Below, piece after piece: positions 11,806 through 24,238 of a stretch of DNA of 64,000 bases. A program made the position numbers and the translations under genes. A model generated the notes under the pieces. That model was not told the origin of the DNA. It searched no databases and saw nothing but the letters and a program-made list of their open reading frames with translations. Source of the stretch: Lentinula raphanica (taxonomy: Eukaryota > Basidiomycota > Agaricomycetes > Agaricales > Omphalotaceae); NCBI GenBank assembly GCA_027919835.1, contig JANVFP010000026.1:310001-374000 (forward strand). The letters are read 5' to 3'. The stretch's first letter is position 1. Every line of letters begins with the position of its first letter.

Positions 11806-12247
11806 TGCGAGCGTATAGACAAGGAGTCGGAGTGCCGACCAGAAGCGATGTATCAGAAATCTAAGAAAGGCGATTGTCAGGAATGACCACAAACATCCAT
11901 GATTCTCCCACAGATTGAATTGGGTCCGACAGGCGCCAGAAGGCGCCAGACCGCAGCCTATCGCAGCGAGCTGGTAATATTAGTAATTGTCAGAGGCCAT
12001 CCAGGCCATCCCCACTAGTCCCCACCGGACCCTACTAATCCCCTCGCGACGTTCTAGTCTTGGCTGAGATTATCTCTCATCGGGGTGATAGGAGGTTGCT
12101 ACCGGACTTCCCTGTTCAGCGGCCGAGTTCTATTGGTTCCATTTGTAATTGGTTTCAAGTACAGATATCGCATCTTACGTCCTTTTCGTTTCACCTTGAG
12201 TATAGCCTTCTGTTTCTTCCTTCGTTCGCCCTCCCACTAACCCAAGA
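11806..12247. promoter_or_regulatory. Divergent upstream region of reductase C and the ADC-like gene
   Basis: This 442-bp region separates the starts of a minus-strand and a plus-strand gene. It contains a short direct repeat AGGCGCCAGA (near 11931-11950), GGCCATCC repeats near 11996-12009, and pyrimidine-rich sequence just before the plus-strand ATG. No specific factor site is assigned. Confidence 0.45.
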
Positions 12248-13486
12248 ATGAACGTCGACCAGACCCCTTCCCAACGAGAAACAGATTCCAATGGTATCCT
12301 TGTCGCACCCGCTCCATGGCCCCTCAAAGCCAGAATGTGGAACTTCGTGGTATCCCCGTTGAAAGTTAATCGAGTGAACGGAAAATCATCTGCTGTTTTC
12401 CCCGCTGGCTGGGCAGCTCCATTCCAAGCGGATGCCATGGCCGAGGGAGAAATCGTTGCTGGGCATCCCGGTTTTATCATGGTCAGTAGCGTCCAATGTG
12501 GCGGTTTTCAAACTGTTTCTGACGCCTTTGAAATCCTCGTAGCTAGTCCAGTATACGGACACTCCTGTCGGTAAGTATTCAGATCACAGCTTACAGAAGA
12601 TGAGAATTCAAATTCTCTTCGCCCCTCTCTCTCTCATCCCAACACTAGGTCCATGTTCGTACGTCTCGTTTGCGTTCCTTTCCACGTATCTCACGTTTCG
12701 CGTAGATGACGAGTTGATGTACATCGCTGGTAAGTTCTCCAAGGGCAAGGGAACATCGGAGAGCAGCGACAATGATAAGCAGACTCCCGACGCAAAGGGT
12801 GATGATGAGACTGGATTCCGTATCACAAGAATCTTCGTTTCTACAAAGGAAAGCGTGGCGAATGGGAGGAGGAACTGGAACATAGGAAGTGAGTTATAAC
12901 GTACCTTTCTTTTCCCGAGACGCGAAACAACCGTGTTTAGCTCTCTTCCCTCTTTCTCGTCTCATCAACACACTGACGAATCGACTCTACCCTCCTTGTA
13001 GAAGAGCTAGCGAAATTCAACTACACGCGTAACCCGGATGGGTCCTGGGACCTCGCTGTATACCCCTTGGAACAGGCTGACCCGTTCTTCCATATATCCG
13101 TCCGCCCTATACCTGTCTTGGGCTCTATACCCATACCCATGGACTTCAAAATCCTCGGTTCTTATTTCCGTCTACTCCATCCGCCTCTACCGAGTGGCCC
13201 CACAGGAAGCGCTTCTGCTGTCGTCCAGAGCAATACGAATCCGGATGGGAGCTTGAAGGAGCCAAAGTGGGCTGCGCTGATTCCAGCGATCAAGGGGAAG
13301 ATGAAGTTAGTTACGTATGAATCGAAGGTCGATTTACGCGCAGAGGCGGGAGGGGAAGACAGCGAACAGGGAGGAAGAAAGAAAGCTATCGCAGACGGGG
13401 TAAATTTCCCTGCTGTCGTTCCATGGAAACTGGGAGCGTACTTGGAGGACGTAGATATAGATTTCTATGCTTCGGATTGGGTGTAG
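12248..13486 (+). CDS. Acetoacetate decarboxylase-like fold protein
   Basis: Protein of the acetoacetate-decarboxylase-like beta-barrel superfamily, common in filamentous fungi and of unproven reaction. Seen: APAPWPLKARMWNF near the N-terminus (family PWxLxGxGW-like start), LVQYTDTPVG, DELMYIAGKFSKG, RNWNIGKELAKFNY, PLEQADPFFHISVRPIP, and a long final exon ending DVDIDFYASDWV and TAG at 13486. Introns inferred by frame: ATCATG/gtcag..gtag/CTAGTC near 12480-12540, one of about 140 nt after CCTGTCG, and GGAA/gtgag..gtag/AAGAG near 12890-13000. The catalytic Lys of true decarboxylases could not be placed by eye, so enzyme activity is not claimed. It could be a secondary-metabolism or lipid-binding relative. 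Confidence 0.72.
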
Positions 13487-13696
13487 TATTCTGCAATAAC
13501 CAATTCGATGCCTGCGTTTCGAGATCTAACTGGGAAATGCCTCGGGCTTGAGATTTTCAAAGGAATGCCATTGGAGAAACTTGGAAGAAACAGGCTAGTA
13601 CACAGAAGAAAGAACTAAGATGATAAATACTGTAAAATGGTACATCAAGGTGATAATACAGCGTCGAAAATTCCAGCCCGAAATACAGACAACCAA

Positions 13697-14289
13697 TTAC
13701 TTGGCACCTGCTGAGAACTATAGACCGGGGATGAGCACTGACGACGACCAAATGTGTACAAGAACAAACCTTGGTGACACTCTTTGTACCCTCAGAGATG
13801 GCGTGTTTGGCAAGTTCACCAGGCAGGATGAGTCGCACAGATGTTTGGATTTCGCGCGAAGAGATGGTTGATTTCTTGGAATAAGTAGCAAGTTCTGTGG
13901 AAGGCGAACGATTAGTAAGATCGTTGAACTCGCTGAGAAGGAAACTCACTGGAGGCTTCGGTGGCGATACGTTCGAAGATATCGTTGACGAAACTGTTGA
14001 GAATCGCCATTGCCTTGTTAGAGATACCGGTGTCAGGGTGCACTTGTCTCAAGACTGAAGCACAAATGAGCGAAGAACGAATTTCGAGAAGTGAAGACAT
14101 ACCTTTGTAGATGTAAGAAGAGTAAGTCTCCTTTCTCGACTTCTTTCTCTTCTTCTTCTCGCCGTCAGCACCAGCCGATGACTTGGCTGAGGTTTTCTTC
14201 GCCGCCTTGCTGCCCTCGGTTTTTGCGGGTGCTTTAGCAGCGGTCGAAGCAGGGGCTTTGCCAGCAGTGGAAGCAGGTTTGGGTGCCAT
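13697..14289 (-). CDS. HTB1: Histone H2B
   Basis: Core nucleosome histone. The Lys/Ala-rich tail ([16 protein letters not shown]...) is followed by the histone fold: [94 protein letters not shown] last intron after KSVTK joins to FSAGAK and a TAA at 13697-13699. The C-terminal helix carries the conserved Lys that is monoubiquitinated in fungi (the AVTK-type KSVTKF context). There are three introns. It is divergently transcribed from H2A across a 298-bp shared promoter, the usual fungal arrangement for equal dosage. Confidence 0.97.
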
Positions 14290-15117
<828 letters not shown>

Positions 15118-15392
15118 ATTCGCCTTGGGACCGTCGATGTTTATATTATTTTCCCTTCGTCTTGTATCAACAATGTATTCTATCTCTCTTCACTACATCA
15201 CTTTTCTGTTCATAATTGGTTCTCTGTCAATTTGAATGTATCACTGGGAGCACACATGTGCGAGTCTGTGTTATGATTTGCCCTACAGAAGCTGGAAGCC
15301 AGCGGGTGTTCCACGTTCCACGTCGAGCATGATGTTTATTCACGACGATAATGAGTCTACGCTAATCTCGAGTATACCCTACACGATTCTTA

Positions 15393-16666
15393 TTAGATAA
15401 GCTTGAGCAAGTCGCCTAAGACGCCCATGGCAGTGACCGCTGCGCCTGCACCCGCTCCCTGGATGATCAAAGGCCTTGGGCTGTATCGCTCAGTGTGGAA
15501 CATGATAATGTTATCCGAGCCTCCCAGAGACGTAGCGAACGGATGCGAGGTTGGATATCTAACAGCTCGTCTATGAACGGCAGCGCGACAGTCAATCAAA
15601 TTCAAGACTTACTTTTCCAATCCAGCTTTCACCTCTCCGTTGACACCATCCACGACACCCACAAACCTCAGCACTTGACCCTCCCTGCTTGCCTCTTTGC
15701 GCATTTGATCAAACTCTGCGTCGAATTCTGGGAGCCTCTTCAGGAATTCATCACCTGTTGGAATTCCTTCCAGCGGTGCAGGTATGAGAGATGACGTTTG
15801 CACGGACGCGAAGGATTGTAGTGAAGGTAACGATGAGGAGCCGATGGTACGAGCGAGGATTGTGAGTTTTCGAGCAACGTCGAAGCCGTTCAGATCGTCT
15901 GCCGGATGAGGTTCCTCCAGAGTTGGATTAGTCAAGACAGATCAAAGAGTAGTACAGTGTACACACTGTGTATCCCTTTTCGCGAGCGACACTGACGACA
16001 GATGAGAAGCTGGGACCGTCCGGAGAGCCCGTCGAGAATTCATTGAAGATATAGCTCATTGTACCTGAAAATACGCCTTCAATCTTCTTGACCTAGGTAG
16101 TATGCTCCGATGAACATCCCATGCTCAATGAAGATTCTATACACAAGCCTACCTTGTCTCCAGTAGCCACCAGCTCTTTCAGAGTAGAAATGACTGGTAG
16201 ACCAGCACCAACAGTTGATTCGTTCAAGAATTTCGCTCCTGTCTCTTTACTGGCTCTCAGAATGTCCTCGTAGAGTCCCAAATCACCTGAATACGCCTTC
16301 TTGTTCGGCGTAATCACATTGATGCCAGCTCGAAGCCATTGAGGATATAAAGACGCGATATTATCCGAAGACGTGTTATCCACGATAGCGACTTTTGTCG
16401 AAATATCTATCAAACCAGATAGCTTTTGGGTGAGGTTTTCATAGTTTGGTTTTCATTGGATGCAGATAGAATGGATTTCCATTTGTCAATGGAGGAAATG
16501 GCGTTGGCTGGATCAACGAAGACGGTCCGTGAAGATGATGAGAGAGAGACGAGTCGGAATGGGAAGATTCGGCAGGGATGGACAAAAGCTGATTGATGAA
16601 TTCTGAGCCGACAAGACCGACGCCGACCACAGCGACCAGCATTTGTGGGGATTTTTGGGTAGACAT
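15393..16666 (-). CDS. HOM6: Homoserine dehydrogenase
   Basis: Reduces aspartate semialdehyde to homoserine with NAD(P)H in threonine and methionine synthesis (cytosol). Start MSTQKSPQMLVAVVGVGLVG at 16666 includes the GxGxxG Rossmann loop. Then TKVAIVDNTSSDNIASLYP, INVITPNKKAYSGDL (conserved PNKKA), AKFLNESTVGAGLPVI (catalytic region), GVFSGTMSYIFNEF, DLNGFDVARKLTILAR (conserved DLxGxDVARKL with the catalytic Asp/Lys), and the C-terminal YSPRPLIIQGAGAGAAVTAM. Several short introns. A TGACTC core (16726-16731), the half shared with Gcn4/CPC1 sites, lies about 60 bp upstream of the ATG. General amino-acid control is possible but unproven. Confidence 0.94.
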
Positions 16667-16927
16667 GGTGGTAAAAGCAAGAGTTCTAGTTTTCCAGAAT
16701 CCGTAGCAAAATTGTTTGGTGCAACTGACTCGAGAGATCGGAAGTTGATGCCATATCGATGCCATCAATTGCGAAAGAGTCGCAAAGATGTTCAAAAGTT
16801 GAAGTTGATCTTTCAGGAAAGTATATAGAACGAGGTATCTATATACATGTGCAGCACAATCTCAACAACCTGAGGATAAACAGAAAGACATCCAAGACGA
16901 CCCGACTCGCACTGTTCCTAACTACTC

Positions 16928-18051
16928 TCAATCGGCGCTATTCTGCACGATCTCAGAAACTGCACAGGTGTTGCCAGAAGCAACGTTCCCGGTAACAGTG
17001 AAAGGATACGTTCCCAAATGCGGGGTGGACCCGCACCAACTAGAAGCAGCTGTCGTAGCCGTGATTTCTATGTTTTTCTGTGTATAGCATGATCAGTTCT
17101 CATGTTTCCAGCATCATGATGAACGAGGTGTTACATACGTAGGTGATGGGCCCGAAGTTAAAGTCGACGCTGTAGAGCTGTTTGGTACAACACAGTTGAG
17201 ATGCGACGAATCAAGAGACGCAATGAGTAGTGTGCTTACCTCCACAGCGAAGATAGCGCTGGAGGACGTGAAGTCGTACGTATGTACCGTTAGACATTGG
17301 CCTGCAAGAGGAAAGTAATTTCTACGAACCGGTTCATGGTGCTTCCCGTGATGTCCAAAGTCGTAGACGCACTTTGGCCTCCGCTAGATAAAGTACAGGT
17401 CCAAGTAGTTCCAGACTAGCCCACTCGTTAGCTTGAGGGCCTAACCCTCACGTCAGGTCACAGGAAAAAGAAAACTTGCAGAGGTAAAGGTGAAATGAAC
17501 AGTGTCGCCTGGGTTGACATTGAATCCATTGCCCCAGGGAAGTGACGGTGTACTGCTCGAAACACGGAAGCGACATGAGTTGCAAACAAATTTAGTCCCC
17601 AGGAAAACCCATACCCATAGAAACCATCGCCTAATAGGACGATGACGACGATCATCAGCTGTTAAAGATAGGTGATAGCAGACTGAGACGTACCAATCCA
17701 CCAAACACCGCTGGAACCATCGAGGACAGCCTGGAGAACTCCGTTACCACTCTGAACACCAGGCCAGACATACGGAGTGCCTATTTTCAAGGACCAAATC
17801 GACATCGGGATAACATATAATCAATGGATATTGCACATACCACCGGGGGTAGGCAAGTCTGGGACAATCATATCCCCCGACATGGAGACAAATTCACTAG
17901 GCATAAGATGGGTCGACAGTCAACAGACCCATGAGATAAGGAAAGTATGGATGACATACGTAGCATCCCATTCCACCGTATACCAATCTTGTGCAAAGAC
18001 CGCTTGGAGGAAGTTGAAAAGCACAAAGAAACTAGAAATAGCCAGTAACAT
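16928..18051 (-). CDS. Secreted protein of a basidiomycete lectin/glucanase-like family
   Basis: The start at 18051 gives a clear signal peptide (MLLAISSFFVLFNFLQAVFA, cleavage before QDW). Exons then read GDMIVPDLPTPGG, VWPGVQSGNGVLQAVLDGSS, GVWWIG, LPWGNGFNVNPGDTVHFTFT, and the end SSWCGSTPHLGTYPFTVTGN with TGA at 16928-16930. This pattern recalls uncharacterised secreted beta-sandwich proteins, often annotated concanavalin A-like, found in many agaricomycetes. It does not show an obvious catalytic motif. There are about six short introns and borders are approximate. Function unknown. Secretion to cell wall or medium is the safest statement. Confidence 0.68.
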
Positions 18052-21000
18052 TGATATCAAAGGTATTTTGGCCCGCGCGATGAAGTTACGTCAAAGAGGG
18101 GGGAAAACCTGACTAAAAACTAGAGCAAAGTCCTCGATTTTTGTACGAATGGAAGTCGAAGTCGTTCACTTCCTGCCAGCAACCAATCCAACGGTCCGAT
18201 CCCAACCGCAATATATCTTCAATCACCTGGCTATTGAAGAAAGCATGATAGTTGGAGGATAATCCGAAGAAACATTGGTGCCATATGCTGGCTGGCGGCC
18301 GTGCCAAATTGGACGACCTTATCGATTACTCGAAAGATGGAAGAAGATGAATAGTCTAGTGTGCCAGGTGAGCCCTTTGATGAGAAATTTTGGTGCACTT
18401 AGGATATGCATCTGCATAGAGGTGATTTGAACTCCTAGACACAGAATTTGGTCTAAAGATGAGGTGCTCGGATAAACCCAACTTGAAATGCCACTAGCAC
18501 ACTTCAGAAGAAAAGAAAGCGCGTGTAGATCAGCCGATATGATGTGAAGGCGACTCAAAATTTCAGAAAGAAAAGGTCATTATGGTGCCTTGAGCCATGA
18601 AGGTTATTCTGAAGCCATCCGAAAGGAAAGTGAGTTCGCGGATAAATATCTCCATCGAGGACTCACCTTGTTACTCATGAAGTAATAAAAGCTTCCTGTA
18701 CACTTGTCTCCCAAAGGCCGACGCTTAGACCTCTTGACACTAACGAGTCGAGGTATCTTAAGACCTGTACGTGACCAAGCGTCGAACGATAGCGAAATCA
18801 AAGCAAAGCGGTTGAATTTCTAGGTAGATTTGGTCGATCCAAGTAGGAAGTAGACACTGTGAGGAAGAAATTGAGTAAGCAGTGCTCCTACTTAGTACTA
18901 TGTCAAGGAAATTTGGGCAAGTGAATGGGAGACTATGATGGTGACCCTTGGTGACCGTGACTATGGCCCATGGGAGAGGGCTTGAACAATGAAAGTTGAA
19001 ACGTGCGGAAGTGGGCCACCGCGCTTCGCACGTGGCATGTACTCGTCCGGAATCGAAAAAGTGTTCATGATCAGAATCCAGATGCACATGTAATAATAGG
19101 GTTCGACGGATGGATAAAGGTGGACAAATTACTACCACTCATCTATGTTATCTTGTACCGCTGAAATTAAACATGCAATTGTGTTCCTGCTCTCATTCTG
19201 ATTCACACTCTTGTCCTATCTCATGCAAGCGTAGATCATCACAGTTGATATAAGTATCTTCCTGGACCAAGATGCTGGTGATTGTGGATCCATCCTGAGG
19301 CATGACTGTCTATGGAGGGCAGGATGGAAGGAAACATTTTTGGAAATCCCGAAAAATGAAAAAGCGCGTCAAGGACGCGACGATCATGCTCCAATCGAGC
19401 AAAATGGAAATGCTTCGATGTCCTCAAGATGTCAAGAGTGTCGCAAGTCAAGAAGATCTTGAATCTCAAGCTCGAGCTACAAAGCACAGTCGATCCCAAC
19501 CTCTGTTCCTAACTCCTGTTACTTCACGATGAGTAGTTCATCCTCAAGGCGGCCGCTGAATATAAGTTTGTGTTAGTGAAGGAAGAGATATGTTTCTGAT
19601 TTGATTGAAGAACACAACTGCAATCAGTGAACAGGTTGTGAGTTTATGCAGCAACTTGTGCCTCCTCCACAACACCTACTAATACCCGATATGGGCTCTC
19701 AATCCAACACTAAGTGCTTCAATACACACATATGAGACAAGCAGTACTTCCCGATAATTCAAATTTCAATCGTTCCAAAATCACGAATTCCTGGAATAGA
19801 ATGTACATCAGTAACATTAACAATGGGGCAAGGCTTCATGAAGGCGCACAGTGTCATATGTTGTTCAAGATCGATGGTGTTGTTCTGCGCCATAAGCAGC
19901 AAATGTATAGATACCTTGTGCTGTGTTGGCCTCGGTCAGCGAACCCCAGCACAAACTGAGTGGAAACTCACCTGATTGTCGAGATTGGGTTCCAGCTTTG
20001 GCATGTTGCCTGTGCACCGAACCTGAAGAAATTCCGCTACGTGCTGAAGTCATTGTGACATTGTTGTACGCGACATGCGTGGGAGAAGGCGCCCTCTTCA
20101 TAGGCTTCGGTCAAGTTAACTATGTAGAAGTATTCAGCATGTCATGACGGACATGATGTAGATAAACGCACTGAAATATTTTGCCACATATTGCCCATAA
20201 ATCAAGTTATCCTTCTTTGTAGAACAGAATGCAGAGGCGGTCCTGTGGCAGAAACAATGAACATCGAGAGTACGATTCTTGATTGCCCTGAAAATCTGGT
20301 TTGGCAGGACGCATGAACCAGACCGAAGTCGCGGATTGGAAAGAATGTTGAGCATGAAATTGTGTTTCGAGTCAAGACCACGTACTAAGCTATGAAATTC
20401 ATGCTCCCATTGGCATAGGTTGCAATGAGATTGGGTCGAGATGGCGGGTTGCTTGAGGGCATGCTGAATACGACAAGAGATACCAGGGTTCTGAACGCGC
20501 TTGCCCAACACAACTTTTATGCCTTCACATGGTGGCAAAGTAAGGTCATAAATGACGACGATAGAAGTGTTGGAGTAGTACAAGCTCTTCGCTGTCGATG
20601 TTGCGACAAGATCTGGCAGTGGTATGGATTTCGGCCGAAAAGTGTACTCTCTCACGATAACATGTCCAGATGGCGGTGCAATGATGACTCATAGTAGGTG
20701 CGGACTATGTTTCCTAGTAGTAGAGGGTGGTACAGTAGTGTCACCCACAGATGAAGACATCTGTGAAACGAAGTGAGAAGGAAGAGACCGGAAGAGGAAC
20801 AGACAAGAAGTGAAGTACTAGTAGAAGCAAAAAAGTTAACCACGTGAAGAAACTCAGAACGTGACCACTTACCAAAATGAGCGAAATAAAACGTGACTGT
20901 TACCCAAATCGAGGCAAAAGTAACGTGATTTCCGAAGACCAAATCAGGCAGTTTTCAAATCAAAAAGGAAATTGTCCCACGGGTAAACGGCCTAAGGACG

Positions 21001-22154
21001 ATTCCTTCATTTCATTCCGGACTCGTAAGAGCGAAATCGGCACTGCCGTCGGAAAACTGAACAAGGAGTAATACCGTATGACCAACTTGATTATGCAATG
21101 CAATATGAAATTTCCTAATCGGCCAAAATGTACGTTGGCCAAGGCCCAATGGCCATCTAGCATCGATACTCGAAACAAACTCGCTTACACTGCATGCACG
21201 ACCAAATAAGTGGCCCAAGATTACAAGGTATACACCGTGGCACGGTGTTGTGCTCGCGAAGCTTAATCCCAGTTCAATACGATGGACCTGTCGCAGGGTG
21301 CCAAAGAAACCCATGTGAAGTAAGCAGACCTGAGTATGTAAATTAAAGCACAGCAGGAAGGAAATGTCTGTGGTGCCGTGGTCTATTGCAACAATTGCAA
21401 CGTTTCTCGTTCTGACGGACGCAGCAAGAAATCAGTCTGACAGCACCATAAGACCAAGAACAAGAGGAAATATGGATATTTTCTTGAGTTTTTGGAAACA
21501 GAGGCATTGTCTGCATTGAGACAGACATGATCGGCAGACATTGTATATTGATTGAACAGGCGATAAAGATTGGAGTGGATAGAAGTCCAGACACATAGAG
21601 CAGGTCTTTCTAGCAGGTAGACAGATGGTTATCATTGAAGATTGATTAAAAGAAGGAAGATGAATGATCAGGGAATGTGGAAGTGACATGGAGATTTGGA
21701 GGCCAAAGGAATCAGGCGATATATGCGCAAATTTCTACGATACTCAAAAGCAAAATAGAGAGAAGGAGGATTTTCAAGGTCACCAGCAATTGCTAATCCT
21801 GTTTGGTGAATGAGCAGGAGGAATAATGTAGAAACGAGAGGGGAAAACTCACCTGTTTGAACACTATGGCAGTCTGCTAACATCTGCCAAACTTCAAAGT
21901 ACATAGAACTCAAAAATTCACATATTCACACCGTTGAAAACCAAGCATAACGGTATTCATAGATACGACGAAGACATATGAAGAGCTTTGAGAGGAAAAG
22001 AGAAGAATTAGAAGAGAAAGAACGCATTTGATTTACGTGAATTCACAAAATCTATTTTCCTTTGCCGTGCAAAATACAAACAAGTACAAACACAGACCAC
22101 ACTCTACGGTCCTCACATGAAACCACTTGCTTCGCTTCGCTCGCAATGATGAAA
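18052..22154. other. Gene-poor region, no supported gene
   Basis: About 4.1 kb. Open frames up to 173 codons occur (minus 20134-20655, minus 18758-19138). They lack recognisable motifs and convincing splice partners, and several frames overlap. Base composition is even and no tandem array is present. It may hold decayed transposon or gene sequence, or non-coding transcripts. The upstream region of the secreted protein ending at 18051 lies at its left end. Confidence 0.5.
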
Positions 22155-22970
22155 TTATCTTAAACTCTCGAATAATGGGAAGATACTAAGTAGCACCATA
22201 TATGGTAAATTTAACTAAATTTTCTACCAAAAGTTGACCATAAGTTTACATATTTGGTCATTTTTCAAAATATGTTTAAGATAAGTTTTACCATATGTGG
22301 GGCTACTTAGGCCCTGTTCGGGATCCCGAGTACATGTACACAAAGTACAATTTTGGCAGGAACTGAGTACTGAGAAGAGTACGTGTAAAATAATGGTCTA
22401 CTCTAGTGTTCGGTAAAAAGTCCCAGTGTACTCCTTGTGTGGGCAGTCACAGACGCCGTGATTCATATTGCTTTTTAACCTTTTTTCCAAAACAAGCCTT
22501 GCCCGATATAGTTATCAATGCCAATTCCAGATGCTTTGCCGACGCTAAGAATACTCGGCCTTTGATTTGTAATCTGCCATCAGAGTCACTGGGTGGCATT
22601 GAGAAACCCCAGAACCTTGCAAGATGGAAGTTACTATTGCTGCATAAACTGAAATATATCATTTACTATACATAGAACCTAGCTATGGCAGCCTCAGTAC
22701 AAACTGGCTACAAAATCGGAGAAAATAGAGCAAGCGGCAAAAGCGGCACCTCGGCAAAACCAAAGGTGCCATCAATTTACTGCATGTGGCAATGTTTACA
22801 GGTGTTACCACTTACTGTGACATCACCGGAAAAAAGTACTGGAGTACTTCACAAAAATGCCGGAAAGTACGGCATATCATGTACTCGAAAGTACTTACAA
22901 AAAGTACATGTACTCGGGATCCCGAACAGGGCCTTAGGATTTTCCCATTATCCGAGAATTCAAAATAAGT
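22155..22970. mobile_element. Older inverted-repeat element, split by a younger MITE
   Basis: Two arms of about 54 bp are inverted copies. The left arm is at 22155-22208 (contains AATAATGGGAAGATACTAAG). The right arm is split over 22287-22309 and 22937-22970 (inverse contains GATAATGGGAAAATCCTAAG). They match with a few substitutions, including AAGTAGC and ATATGGTAAA. Removing the 22310-22933 element and one TTA makes the right arm continuous. The core (about 22209-22286) is AT-rich and non-coding. Outer target duplication was not found, so the limits are approximate. Confidence 0.7.
22310..22933. mobile_element. PIF/Harbinger-type MITE, 624 bp
   Basis: Near-perfect terminal inverted repeats of about 30 bp start GGCCCTGTTCGGGATCCCGA on both ends. 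They are flanked by the 3-bp duplication TTA (22307-22309 and 22934-22936), as expected for PIF/Harbinger elements, whose termini often start GGCCCTGTT. Many AGTAC/GTACT motifs sit just inside both ends. Internal frames (22406-22675 and 22685-23035) show no transposase motif and the second runs out of the element, so it is non-autonomous. Confidence 0.88.
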
Positions 22971-23399
22971 TCAGTATAACTTTGGACCACTTATTTAGTT
23001 GTGCATGCAGTGTTATATTTTCCAAACAAACTTGAAACAAAGCATACATAAAAAATCCACGTCGATTTCTGGACCATCAAGATATTTCCCCTTGGACGCT
23101 GGCTCGGTGAGTTCTCATTGTCTACTCATCCTTCTCGCAATCAAATATATACTCTACTTTATCTAGTCATAGACTCCTATCTTCAAGATCGTATCTTTGT
23201 CTGGATACTCGAAAAAAAGTGCTGGTTCACATACATCGTTCACAAGTAAGCATGTTAAAGATTTCGCCACGAGAAAATTTGGCTCATCATCTTTTCATTC
23301 CCTTCTACAGGCTGCATACTAGCTATTACGGTTCTGCTACAGAATACTCATCCTCACCATTGCTATTGCACCCTTCCACGTCAACTGTATTCGCCAACC

Positions 23400-24019
23400 A
23401 TGCCCAAATGTTCGTCTGCACCTAGAATTGGCCTGCTGTTCCTCCTCCTCCTTATTGTCAACGTGGTGCTTGCCGCCCCTCTCGGCACCGACGCCCCTGT
23501 CGGCACCGACAACTGGAGTGAGCATCTTCTTTCTATTCTCAATTTCTCATACCTGACCATGAATCATCCAACATAGTACGTGTCTTAATCATTCGTTCCA
23601 AGACTTCCCACCAAGGAAACTCAGACCCTGATCGACTTGTTCCCAAGGATGAAGGAATTGGTTCAGATGAAACGATATCACTTTGTTTCGAGAGGATCAA
23701 ATGCGTTCAGCTTTACCGTCCGAACGAGAAGCTCATCTCACTACCTTGGGCAAGTTCCTATAATGGTTATGACGCCATTCACATTGCATCCGTGGAAACG
23801 ACCGAGGAGGAGGCAAACGAGGTCATCAGTAAGATGACCATCGCCGAACTACCGACTCCCCCAAATCAGTACGAGTCTTTGACAGAGATGATGTCTGTAG
23901 TATTCAAAAACTTCCGAAATGGTCTTACTCTCAAGATGGCGATGATAGCGAGCTCCAAAGCGACAGTGAGCCCGGCTTGGAACCAATTTATCACGTCAGT
24001 TTTGCGGGCTGGAGTCTGA
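23400..24019 (+). CDS. Small secreted protein, unrecognised
   Basis: Two exons. The first (from ATG 23400) encodes MPKCSSAPRIGLLFLLLLIV and NVVLAAPLGTDAPVGTDNW, a strong signal peptide. An intron gtgagcatc...aacatag (about 23518-23576) joins in phase to one uninterrupted exon: IRVLIIRSKTSHQGNSDPDR, then IKCVQLYRPNEKLISLPWAS, SYNGYDAIHIASVETTEEEA and the end FITSVLRAGV with TGA at 24017-24019. The mature protein would be about 160 residues. The repeat APLGTDAPVGTD follows the signal peptide. It contains few cysteines. No family is recognised. The intact long exon 2 frame, the in-phase splice and the signal peptide are the support. Confidence 0.65.
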
Positions 24020-24238
24020 TCGAGAAGGAGTCAGGGCAGGCTACCGTTGATACATGCTGAATCCTGATGTTTGTAGTTGGCTTTCTCTTAGAACATTAAA
24101 TTTACAGTAATATCAATCTCACTAAGATATTTCATGAGTCCTCCCTTCTGAGCAAGTATATAGATAATTATTGTGTTAGAGGTCTACAATTGCAGACACG
24201 TCTCGTCCAATATGTAGTGAACAAGAAGCTGTATATGT

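Noticed and set aside
20134..20655. Minus-strand open frame of 173 codons
   Set aside because: No known motif, no signal peptide, overlapping frame on the other strand, and no splice sites that extend it sensibly.
22685..23035. 116-codon frame in the Harbinger-type element as a transposase piece
   Set aside because: No DDE or Myb-like motif, and the frame runs past the element's end.
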